Of a stretch of 64,000 bases of DNA, positions 15,710-22,535 are shown in pieces. Numbering within the stretch: position 1 is the first letter of the stretch; the number at the start of each line of letters is the position of its first letter. The stretch is from assembly GCF_003060825.1 (NCBI RefSeq), contig NZ_CP028922.1:2897001-2961000 (forward strand). Direction: 5' to 3'. This DNA comes from Paenibacillus sp. CAA11 (GTDB lineage: Bacteria > Bacillota > Bacilli > Paenibacillales > Paenibacillaceae). The translations under genes were made by a program, and so were the position numbers. The notes below the pieces were generated by a model. That model saw only the letters and a program-made list of their open reading frames with translations. It searched no databases and was not told where the DNA came from.

Positions 15710-17944
15710 TTAAGGGCGATCATCCGAAAGGGAATGATAGATTTTTTGCATCGCATAATAGCTGGATTTCAAATGTTCTGTATAATTCACCGTCTCCCAC
15801 GGCTTCCAGCTGTATTTAGGCTGGGTTCCAAGATCAATGGTCTCATTTGAGGAGGCTGCCTTTGATGTTGATCTACCCCCTGCTGTCTCTTGCTGAATGA
15901 TTCTTGGAACGAAAGTGATCCCCTGAGTTTTTACGGTCGAGAAAGTGCGGTCTTTGTTCAGCTTCCCGTAGTCAATCACCTGAAGCGAGCTTGGATCTGC
16001 AAAGCCGAGCAGCATCCAAGGGATGCGCAGCTCTACCTCCTTACCGCTGTACTGCCAAGAAGTGAGAGAGTTGAACTCGGCACTCTGCCGGTCGGATGTT
16101 CCCCGGGTCAGTGTTCCCACCGTTACATCCTTAAAGGGATGCGCACTGCGGGTATCCGGAGGCGTCATCGTCAAGCTTAGCGCCAGCTTCCAAGGCTGGA
16201 AAGCCGATTTCTCCTCAGCTTTCTGGTCCGGAAGCATCCAGTACCCGTACTCCCCGTATAAACGGCGATGGAAATCATAGGATGGAGCGGCCAGTACCTG
16301 TGACTCCTCATCCCGGCCAAGAACAACCAGATCTTCGAGACCATCGCTTAAGGTCAAGCCTGGCATTTCCTTAACCGGCTGATCTCCGCCCGGCTGAGTG
16401 TCCGTGCCCAGAACAATTTTAGAGTGCTGCGGATCAAATTCCTCACTTAAGCGCAAGCCTACATAAACATAAGCCTCATCGTGCGTCACCTTCATCTGCT
16501 CGATGCCTTGGGCAGGCTTGTCAAACTGCACGGCCTCTCCTTCTGGCAGAGCGTCCCAGTCATCCAGCTTGCCGTCAATGACGATCTGATCTTCCTTGCC
16601 AGGTCCCATCGAGACAAGCCCGAACAGCTTCTCGTTCGTGAGCACATTCAGCCAGTATGCCCGGCGGTCGACAGGGATTTCAAAACGCATGGTATTCCAG
16701 GTTTTCTTGAACCACTCATCCTGCCACATGAACAGAATTGCTCCCGCATAGCCTTCGTCATAAATGTCCTGAGTCAGAGAGACGTTGATCTCGCCCTGCT
16801 CTTTCTCGTCATGTCCTCCTTGGTTCCTTCCACCGGGGCCAATATGGGATACCCCTAAGGATGAAGGCACACCATACTCGGTGACAATGATCGGGATGTC
16901 CTTATAGTAAGCCTTGAGCTCCTTTAAATAGGCTTTGTAAGTGTTGAATCCTCCTTTGCCATCCGGAATCGTCTGAAGCGTCTGATCCAGATGGAAGAAG
17001 TCCGGGTAATACGGATACACATGATATGCCGCAAAATACCCAGCCTCCCAGGCTGCAGGCTGCACATGAGTAGCATCGACGCTGACCAGATCCTCTTCGA
17101 ACAAAGGTTCACCCGGGTGCTCCAGCACATCGGTCGTTACCCAGTTGGTGAAGGTCATCGGATGCTCCCAGCCGAACTTCTGTTCAGCGGCAGCTGTATG
17201 ATCCAACAGTCTAGCAAGCCAGCTTTCGAAAGGGCTGGCCTTCTCGGTGGCCCGGAAATAGCTGCCTTGGTAAGGCTCCACTTCCGCATGCAGCTTATTT
17301 GTATTATCCACCATTTCCGGGTCCCACTCCGTACCGACATGCCATGCCATCAAATACGGTGCTGCATTAGCGGTGTACTTGCCGCCGGAAGCTCCCGGCA
17401 CTACCGGAGTGTCCAGCTCGCCGTAGACGGCCTTTACCGCCTTATCAATTCCCTGCTCGAACTGGCTGACAATTTCGCTGCGGTAAGCATCCTTCTGCTC
17501 AATCAGCGCTTCCTCTGGGGACCAGATCCCTTGAATGAAATACAGCGGGTCGTCTCCCTTATCACGGTTATATTTGACAAGCGACTTATAAAATACAGGA
17601 TTATGCACGGTGTAAACCCGAATCACGTTAGCGCCCATATCGTCAATCTGTTTGAACCAGCGCAAGTAATCCTCTTCAGTAATCGGGAACTCTCCAGGAA
17701 AATGACCAGGCACCGTTGCCCCCAGGTTGACACCCTTAACAAATATCTCCTTCCACTGGCCTTCTCCCTCATACTTCATGAACTTATCCTTCGTGGTCTT
17801 GAAGATCACCTTCGTCCCGCTAGAGGTAGCATAAGTGGTAGGGGATGGAGGCAAATTCAGCAGCACCGCACAGATTGCCCCAGCAATCAGAGCAATTCCT
17901 ACAATGCTCCAGATGATGATTCTTTTCTTCGCCAGCGTTGACAT
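15710..17944 (-). CDS. Membrane-anchored glycoside-hydrolase-like protein with CBM9-type domain
   Basis: First gene of the operon, 744 residues, extracytoplasmic with an N-terminal anchor ('IIIWSIVGIALIAGAICAVLL'). Residues 60-450 form a GH2/GH5-type barrel: 'IFVKGVNLGATVPG', 'GANVIRVYTVHNP', 'LMAWHVGTEWDPE' (candidate acid/base Glu) and 'IIVTEYGVPSS' (candidate nucleophile Glu), then 'ILFMWQDEWFKKTWNT'. Residues 460-690 begin 'VIDGKLDDWDALPEG' and resemble DOMON/CBM9-like sugar-binding domains. It may trim, transglycosylate or export the polymer made by the operon. The ribosome site GAGGTGAG is 15 bases from ATG 17944, which is long; start is the least certain part. Confidence 0.8.
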   Translation of the reverse strand: MSTLAKKRIIIWSIVGIALIAGAICAVLLNLPPSPTTYATSSGTKVIFKTTKDKFMKYEGEGQWKEIFVKGVNLGATVPGHFPGEFPITEEDYLRWFKQIDDMGANVIRVYTVHNPVFYKSLVKYNRDKGDDPLYFIQGIWSPEEALIEQKDAYRSEIVSQFEQGIDKAVKAVYGELDTPVVPGASGGKYTANAAPYLMAWHVGTEWDPEMVDNTNKLHAEVEPYQGSYFRATEKASPFESWLARLLDHTAAAEQKFGWEHPMTFTNWVTTDVLEHPGEPLFEEDLVSVDATHVQPAAWEAGYFAAYHVYPYYPDFFHLDQTLQTIPDGKGGFNTYKAYLKELKAYYKDIPIIVTEYGVPSSLGVSHIGPGGRNQGGHDEKEQGEINVSLTQDIYDEGYAGAILFMWQDEWFKKTWNTMRFEIPVDRRAYWLNVLTNEKLFGLVSMGPGKEDQIVIDGKLDDWDALPEGEAVQFDKPAQGIEQMKVTHDEAYVYVGLRLSEEFDPQHSKIVLGTDTQPGGDQPVKEMPGLTLSDGLEDLVVLGRDEESQVLAAPSYDFHRRLYGEYGYWMLPDQKAEEKSAFQPWKLALSLTMTPPDTRSAHPFKDVTVGTLTRGTSDRQSAEFNSLTSWQYSGKEVELRIPWMLLGFADPSSLQVIDYGKLNKDRTFSTVKTQGITFVPRIIQQETAGGRSTSKAASSNETIDLGTQPKYSWKPWETVNYTEHLKSSYYAMQKIYHSLSDDRP

Positions 17945-18140
17945 AGCTTAATACTTTCTCACCTCACTATGGTTTTTAGGCAACTTTGATTTGTGACCAA
18001 GCTTCTCTCTGTGGTTTTTGCCACCTCCACTTCGAATCCACCTTCAATGATTAACCAAGTAACACCATAAAGTAACTAGGTATAGGGATTCATTTTCATA
18101 TCAGGATTTTTATTACATTTTCTCGTTGAGCAGTTCTACA

Positions 18141-18156
18141 TGTGATCTAAAACACA
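18141..18156. promoter_or_regulatory. CRP/FNR-like palindrome
   Basis: TGTGT-TTTAGA-TCACA (minus strand) matches the TGTGA-N6-TCACA consensus at nine of ten positions. It lies about 190 bp before the first operon gene. A Crp/Fnr-type regulator is encoded at 6798-7298. Confidence 0.4.
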
Positions 18157-18271
18157 TCTGACATACTGTGTTCACATTTGTCGTATTAGACGCTTTAAGA
18201 TATATCGAAGTTTCGCAGGAATTTGTAAATACATTCAGCAACCTGCCAGACATACAACCAAAGTCATAGTG

Positions 18272-18292
18272 AAAAACCGCGATAAATCGCGG
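18272..18292 (-). terminator. Intrinsic terminator inside the operon leader
   Basis: CCGCGAT-TT-ATCGCGG followed by TTTTTC on the minus strand: a compact, perfect 7-bp GC-rich stem. It ends any transcript started near 18500 about 330 nt before the first gene, so it is an attenuator or the end of a separate small RNA. Confidence 0.7.
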
Positions 18293-18410
18293 CTTTGTCA
18301 AAAATTTCACGAATTCGCGCAAAGCTTAAAAACGTTCCATAGACCTAATGAGTTTGACTCCTTTTTTCTCAGTATTTAACTTTCTTTTTACACTTAGGAC
18401 TTTTTACACA

Positions 18411-18475
18411 AGGAATTCCCCCTCTATCCCTCGCACTTCCCAATAGCTGGAAATGCCAAGGGGGACGAGGCTTTT
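18411..18475 (-). ncRNA. Candidate pseudoknot RNA element
   Basis: Three complementary pairs cross or nest: 18418-18423 with 18459-18464 (CCCCCT), 18429-18433 with 18466-18470 (CCTCG) and 18437-18440 with 18449-18452 (TTCC). The first two cross, the third is nested, giving H-type pseudoknot topology or two mutually exclusive stems. It does not match c-di-GMP, SAM-II, preQ1 or EAR consensus features that I can recall. Strand is assigned by the terminator downstream and is inference. Confidence 0.4.
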
Positions 18476-18527
18476 AAGTTCTTACTCGCTAATTCCTAAA
18501 AATAACATATAGGGCTGAAGTTTCATT

Positions 18528-18576
18528 TGCATAACGAATATATGTTCGGTATATAATATACGAGAATATATGTTCC
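18528..18576 (+). promoter_or_regulatory. SOS promoter with tandem LexA boxes
   Basis: CGAATATATGTTCG at 18535-18548 matches the Gram-positive LexA box CGAAC-N4-GTTCG with one change. A second, weaker copy AGAATATATGTTCC is at 18563-18576. The first overlaps the gap between TTGCAT (18528-18533) and TATAAT (18552-18557, 18-bp spacer). LexA bound at both would cover the core promoter. Confidence 0.85.
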
Positions 18577-18595
18577 CCTTTTGGTGGTGGATGTG

Positions 18596-18967
18596 ATGGA
18601 TCAGCTCTCAAGTTTAGAGACGGAAGAAGATCTTCAGCTTATCAAAGAGTACATCTTATTTCCCGTCCTTCTCGATATGCTGGAGCGGGATATGGAAGAA
18701 CTATCCTTTTATAATCATAAGACAATCTATAATCACCTTCTTCATTATTTGAAAGACATTGAAGCCCTGGTTCATTTGAAATTGCAAAGCAATCGAAGAA
18801 CCATGAGGAATCGCCGCATCACCATTCTGCAGGAAGAGTTTACAACGCTCGGTATCCGTGTAGATTATAAGGTTCGCGGCTATATTCATCATTTTGAGAT
18901 GTTAAGAAGCTTGGTCAAAGCCGAGCTGATGTCCATCCTCAGAAATCTACGGAGGCAGCTGTCATGA
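18596..18967 (+). CDS. Small SOS-operon protein, homologous to the C-terminal domain of the third gene
   Basis: 123 residues from ATG 18596, chosen because GGTGGTGG stands six bases before; the frame is open 15 bases earlier with TTG. The protein is helical and basic at the end. Its core 'LIKEYILFPVLLDMLERDMEEL' aligns with 'MIREYILLPVVLSIVEQKRQEV' of the gene at 20235-20720, and 'TLGIRVDYKVRGYIHHFEMLRS' with 'EKNIRVVQDSRDEY...IYRGQTHQISMTR', so the two are distant paralogues. It overlaps the polymerase gene by four bases (ATGA), implying coupled translation. No known family is recognised; a mutasome accessory role is inferred from context. Confidence 0.75.
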   Translation: MDQLSSLETEEDLQLIKEYILFPVLLDMLERDMEELSFYNHKTIYNHLLHYLKDIEALVHLKLQSNRRTMRNRRITILQEEFTTLGIRVDYKVRGYIHHFEMLRSLVKAELMSILRNLRRQLS

Positions 18968-20238
18968 ACAAATCCAACCCACAAGAACGAGTCATTTTTT
19001 TGGCAGATTGTCAAAGCTTCTACGCCAGCGTAGAGAAAGCGGATCATCCTGGAACGGAGAACAAGCCTCTCGTCGTGGCCGGTGATCCCGAGAGACGATC
19101 AGGCATTATTTTAGCGGCATGCCCTATAGCGAAGAGCTATGGAGTCACTACCGCAGAACGTTTGGGCGAGGCGCTAAAGAAGTGCCCGGAATTAATCGTC
19201 ATGCGTCCACGCATGCAGCACTACATTGATATTTCTTTAATGATTTCCGGCATTTATCAAGAATACACCGATTTGGTCGAAATCTTCTCTATTGACGAGC
19301 AGTTTCTCGATATCACGGGAAGTCTGAAGCTTTTTGGCGATCCGTATACTATAGCCAAGGCCATTCAGCAAAAGGTGCTTTCCCAGACGGGAGTATGGAT
19401 CAGAGTAGGCATCAGCAGCAACAAAATCCTCGCCAAAATGGCCACTGATATCTGGGCCAAAAAAGCGCCGGGTGGCCTGTTCGAGCTCCCACCTGCAAAG
19501 ATCCAGGAGGAACTCTGGCCCCAGCCCGTCCACAAAATGTTCGGCGTCGGCTCACGAATGACCAAGCATCTCTCCCTGCTCGGCCTTCATACGATCGGTG
19601 CTGTAGCCATGACCCCGCTTCCCCGGCTGAAGGATAAACTCCGCGCCAGATTCGGGAAGCAGAGCGACATTCATGCAGAGGTTCTGTGGAGAACGGCCAA
19701 CGGATTTGACGACTCCCCCGTAAGTCCCAGCACTTTCAACGCTGCGCCCAAATCGGTAGGACATATGATGACCTTACCGAAAGATTATACTCGGCAGGAG
19801 GAGATCAATACCGTGCTTCTTGAGCTCACCGAAGAGGTCTGCCGGGACTGCCGGCGTAAGGGATATATGGCCGAAGTTGTCTCCGTGAACTGCATGTGCA
19901 GCCCTTATGAAGCGCCTACCGGCTTCTCCCGGCAGATGAAGATCCCCTATCCGACTTACCATACGAATACCGTGTATGACGCGGTAAGGACGATTTTCTA
20001 CCGCCACTGGGACCAGATGCCTGTACGCCGGCTGGGCGTTACACTCAGCAGCCTGTCCAGTGACCAGCTCGTTCAGCTGACCCTGTTCGAGGATCAGGTC
20101 AAACTTCAAGCCTTGGATAAGGCTACAGATAAGATCAAGGACCGCTATGGCAGCTCAGCAATTGTAAGAGCTTCATCGCTCAGCGCCTTCGGCCAGGCAC
20201 GAGAGAGAGCCCAGAAGATTGGAGGACATTATAAATGA
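18964..20238 (+). CDS. Y-family (UmuC/UvrX-type) translesion DNA polymerase
   Basis: 424 residues; error-prone bypass of damaged template DNA. Palm motifs are 'FLADCQSFYASVEKA' (first metal Asp) and 'EIFSIDEQFLDITG' (SIDE, second acidic pair). The thumb has the helix-hairpin-helix 'KMFGVGSRMTKHLSLLGL', then the little-finger domain. 'QLTLFED' near residue 382 is a beta-clamp binding motif. It is closest in style to the B. subtilis phage/chromosomal UvrX-YqjW group rather than to DinB, which normally partners with a YolD-type protein. It sits between two related small genes under a LexA-controlled promoter and overlaps both by four bases. Confidence 0.92.
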   Translation: MNKSNPQERVIFLADCQSFYASVEKADHPGTENKPLVVAGDPERRSGIILAACPIAKSYGVTTAERLGEALKKCPELIVMRPRMQHYIDISLMISGIYQEYTDLVEIFSIDEQFLDITGSLKLFGDPYTIAKAIQQKVLSQTGVWIRVGISSNKILAKMATDIWAKKAPGGLFELPPAKIQEELWPQPVHKMFGVGSRMTKHLSLLGLHTIGAVAMTPLPRLKDKLRARFGKQSDIHAEVLWRTANGFDDSPVSPSTFNAAPKSVGHMMTLPKDYTRQEEINTVLLELTEEVCRDCRRKGYMAEVVSVNCMCSPYEAPTGFSRQMKIPYPTYHTNTVYDAVRTIFYRHWDQMPVRRLGVTLSSLSSDQLVQLTLFEDQVKLQALDKATDKIKDRYGSSAIVRASSLSAFGQARERAQKIGGHYK

Positions 20239-20720
20239 GCAAGAAACTCGAAGGGAATGGACTTTGGGAATCCAGCCGCATGATGCTGCCCCAGCATAAA
20301 GAACAGTCAGTGCTTCGGCAAGGCTCCCCGCCCGCTGGAGATTCTGAACCGCTGACCTCCAGAGAGCTTGAGATGATCCGGGAATACATCCTTCTTCCCG
20401 TAGTACTGAGCATCGTGGAACAGAAGCGACAGGAAGTGGAAAGATCGGCGCAAACGCTGAAATCCTTGTATGCCTCCGCGGCTAAAATCATGATATTGGA
20501 TCTGCGGAAGGACATACATAAGCTTAAATCCTCCTTATTGGAGAAGAACATTCGGGTTGTTCAAGACTCCAGGGACGAATATGAGCTGAACTACCGTTAT
20601 ATTTACCGCGGACAGACACACCAGATCAGCATGACCCGCGACTATCTGAAGAACGCTGTTGGCATTAGAATCAGCCAGTATGTAAGCCGTCTAATTGCAA
20701 GCATGCAGCAAAACCGCTAA
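20235..20720 (+). CDS. YolD-like protein fused to the operon's helical accessory domain
   Basis: 161 residues. Residues 1-25 ('LEGNGLWESSRMMLPQHKE') carry the YolD-family signature (GN-W-SRMMLPEH), known beside UvrX/YqjW polymerases. Residues 45-160 are a helical plus beta domain homologous to the product of 18596-18967. YolD proteins are usually about 110 residues with a YolD-type second half; here this half seems to be the domain shared inside the operon. It starts with ATG overlapping the polymerase stop (ATGA). The likely role is control or assembly of the polymerase, comparable in position to UmuD but unrelated in sequence. Confidence 0.8.
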   Translation: MSKKLEGNGLWESSRMMLPQHKEQSVLRQGSPPAGDSEPLTSRELEMIREYILLPVVLSIVEQKRQEVERSAQTLKSLYASAAKIMILDLRKDIHKLKSSLLEKNIRVVQDSRDEYELNYRYIYRGQTHQISMTRDYLKNAVGIRISQYVSRLIASMQQNR

Positions 20721-20852
20721 AAGACCCGAAGACAAATTAGGCTTGTAACGCCTCCTCTAATAGGTCAGTGTCCATATCGTTTCTTCTTTGAATTCATAAA
20801 CTGATTCAGAAAGATTAAATAACGATCCTTAGTTAAAAAGGAGGAAGCGAGA

Positions 20853-21002
20853 ATGTCACAAGGTATCGATGCAGATCGCGGGGCTGGCTGCGGCGGTCCA
20901 GTTTATGGTGGAGCATTCACTTCAACTGGAGCAATCCTCGTTCTGTTCATTCTGCTGGTCATCATTACGAGAAGCTTCTTGTTTGTTGGGGGCCCATATT
21001 AA
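20853..21002 (+). CDS. YjcZ family sporulation protein (first copy)
   Basis: A 49-residue protein missed by size cutoffs. After a Gly-rich head ('GAGCGGPVYGGAF') it has one membrane helix 'TGAILVLFILLVIITRSF'. The Gly/Tyr head plus ILVLFILLVII helix is the mark of the YjcZ/YhdX class of tiny spore-associated proteins. ATG follows AAAAGGAGGAAGCG, a near-perfect site. Confidence 0.85.
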   Translation: MSQGIDADRGAGCGGPVYGGAFTSTGAILVLFILLVIITRSFLFVGGPY

Positions 21003-21044
21003 TTAGGCCGTCTATCTACAACAATTCAAGAGGAGGAATGAATC

Positions 21045-21173
21045 ATGGGTGAAGTTGGAGGCGTTGGTTACGGAGGTGGAGGTTACGGAGGCGGAGGACT
21101 CTGGACCTCGACAGGTACGATCCTCGTTCTGTTTATTCTGCTGGTCATCATTACACGCACGTTCTTCATCTAA
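21045..21173 (+). CDS. YjcZ family sporulation protein (second copy)
   Basis: 42 residues with the head 'VGYGGGGYGGGG' and helix 'TGTILVLFILLVIITRTFFI', which differs from the previous gene at only a few positions in the helix. AGAGGAGGAATG precedes the ATG. The 42-bp gap and shared helix show a tandem duplication; the heads have diverged. Confidence 0.85.
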   Translation: MGEVGGVGYGGGGYGGGGLWTSTGTILVLFILLVIITRTFFI

Positions 21174-21199
21174 TAGCTCATCTTGGATTTCTATGGAAC

Positions 21200-21236
21200 A
21201 AAGCCCTGAAGCTTAAAGCTTCAGGGCTCTTTGTCA
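21200..21236. terminator. Terminator after the yjcZ pair
   Basis: AGCCCTGAAGCTT-AA-AGCTTCAGGGCT followed by CTTTGTC; 13-bp perfect stem between the convergent yjcZ and map genes. Confidence 0.85.
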
Positions 21237-21255
21237 TCATAATTAGGCAAGAAAA

Positions 21256-22002
21256 TTATTGTTCCGTCAAAATCAAAGGGCCATCTGCCGTAATGGCAAT
21301 CGTGTGCTCATACTGGGCAGACAGCTTGCCGTCCGCCGTGCGTGCCGTCCATTCATCGTCATCAATCGTAATGCGATAAGTTCCTTCATTAATCATCGGC
21401 TCAATCGTAAGCACCATGCCTTCCTTAAGCCGAATGCCTTTCCCCGCCATGCCTACATGTTCAAAGCTAGGCTCTTCATGCAGCGAGCGTCCTACCCCAT
21501 GCCCAAGCAGATCCCGAACGACTGAGAAGCCATGCTGTTCGGCATGGGCTTGAATAGCGGAGGTAACATCGCCCAGACGGCCACCCGGAATCGCCCGTTC
21601 AATTCCGATATACAAGCACTCCTTGGTTACCTGCATCAGCTTTCGTGCGGTATCACTAATTTCTCCAACCGCATAGCACCAGGCTGAATCGCCAAACCAA
21701 CCGTCATACTCCACAACGATATCAATTTTGGCGATATCCCCTTCCCGCAGCGGAGTCCGGTTAGGGAACCCATGAGCAACCACATCGTTTACGGAAGCAC
21801 AGGTCTCAGCGGGAAAGCCGTTGTATCCTTTAGTAAACTGTTTGCCGCCAAGCTTTGTAATATGTTTAGCCACAAAATCGTTAATTTCCAGTGTAGTAAT
21901 GCCGGGCTCAATCAGCTTGGCCAGCTCCCTGTGACAATCCGCCACAATTTGATTGGCCGGCCGCATCTGTTCAATTTCTTTAGAAGATTTCAAGGTAATC
22001 AA
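21256..22002 (-). CDS. map: Methionine aminopeptidase, type I
   Basis: Removes the N-terminal methionine from nascent proteins. The 248-residue protein has all five metal ligands: two Asp in 'KIDIVVEYDGWFGDSAW', His in 'LLGHGVGRSLHEEPSF', Glu in 'MVLTIEPMINEG' and Glu in 'AQYEHTIAI'. The start is TTG 22002 with AAAGGAG ten bases upstream. It is a stand-alone copy outside the usual secY-adk-map ribosomal cluster, so a second map gene elsewhere is likely, as in B. subtilis (mapA and yflG). Confidence 0.95.
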   Translation of the reverse strand: MITLKSSKEIEQMRPANQIVADCHRELAKLIEPGITTLEINDFVAKHITKLGGKQFTKGYNGFPAETCASVNDVVAHGFPNRTPLREGDIAKIDIVVEYDGWFGDSAWCYAVGEISDTARKLMQVTKECLYIGIERAIPGGRLGDVTSAIQAHAEQHGFSVVRDLLGHGVGRSLHEEPSFEHVGMAGKGIRLKEGMVLTIEPMINEGTYRITIDDDEWTARTADGKLSAQYEHTIAITADGPLILTEQ

Positions 22003-22097
22003 CGTACAAGCACTCCTTTCATGTCAATATACAAAAATACACCTCTCCTGTATAAAAAGCAACTTCTTTCGAAATGAAAGTCTGCGGATACAGATAA

Positions 22098-22138
22098 AAG
22101 TACAAATGCCGAGGGCTCATTGCCACCGGCATTTGTAT
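22098..22138 (-). terminator. Terminator after the SpoVIF-like gene
   Basis: ACAAATGCCG and CGGCATTTGT arms around a 17-base loop, followed by ACTTTTAT on the minus strand. Confidence 0.8.
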
Positions 22139-22181
22139 GTTATTCATCTTACCGATTTCCCACAAAATCCAAGCTTGGCCT

Positions 22182-22469
22182 TTAGCGGAACATTCCCCAC
22201 AGCCGGATCAGGTGAAATGTATTTTTGGGATCAATTTTTTGTGCGAGTACAAATTGAGTGATCCGTTCTTCTTCCACCCCGGTCAGCCGTTCATTAAGCA
22301 GTGTCGACGACGTTCGGACAAGACGCCGCACTTTACCTGCATCCTGAAGATCCGCCTTGGTTAAGCCTTCCACCAACGCCTTTACCCGCTCCTTCGTGGC
22401 AGGATTCTTCATCTTAAGCTTTACCCGCTGCACCAGCTGCGGGCTGATTCCATACTGCTGATAGCTCAA
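22182..22469 (-). CDS. spoVIF: Stage VI sporulation protein F-like
   Basis: 95 residues, helical and basic. The pattern 'GISPQLVQRVKLKM', then 'LQDAGKVRRLVRTSSTLLN' and 'EEERITQFVLAQKIDP' resembles SpoVIF (YjcC), a small protein required for coat assembly and spore resistance in B. subtilis. Similarity is from memory and moderate. It starts with TTG seven bases after GGAGGTG and lies 66 bp behind recG, probably co-transcribed, with a terminator after it. Confidence 0.7.
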   Translation of the reverse strand: MSYQQYGISPQLVQRVKLKMKNPATKERVKALVEGLTKADLQDAGKVRRLVRTSSTLLNERLTGVEEERITQFVLAQKIDPKNTFHLIRLWGMFR

Positions 22470-22535
22470 GAGCTCACACCTCCAGTATAAATCCGTCCTT
22501 CTCCCAGTATATGACGGAAGGTCTGTCCAAGGTGC

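Larger units (their letters stand above)
17945..18530 (-). other. Long leader/intergenic region of the exopolysaccharide operon
   Basis: About 580 bp with no credible gene. In order of minus-strand transcription it holds a pseudoknot-capable segment (18418-18470), two direct repeats TGTAAAAAG 16 bp apart (about 18384-18410), an intrinsic terminator (18272-18292), a CRP/FNR-like palindrome (18141-18156) and a final AT-rich stretch into ATG 17944. Whether the operon is transcribed from before or after the terminator is not clear. Confidence 0.5.

Noticed and set aside
16991..17941. 316-codon plus-strand ORF opposite the large GH-like gene
   Set aside because: No start site, atypical composition, fully covered by a minus-strand gene with clear motifs.
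17945..18110. c-di-GMP or c-di-AMP riboswitch directly before the first exopolysaccharide gene
   Set aside because: GGTGGCAAAAACCAC is a small hairpin but the conserved cores of GEMM-I, GEMM-II or ydaO RNAs are not visible.
18113..18322. 69-codon minus-strand ORF in the exopolysaccharide leader
   Set aside because: Runs through the terminator hairpin at 18272-18292 and has no ribosome site.
18384..18410. Direct repeats TGTAAAAAG 16 bp apart, considered as a CRISPR remnant or iteron
   Set aside because: Only two short units, no further repeats; at most a small operator.
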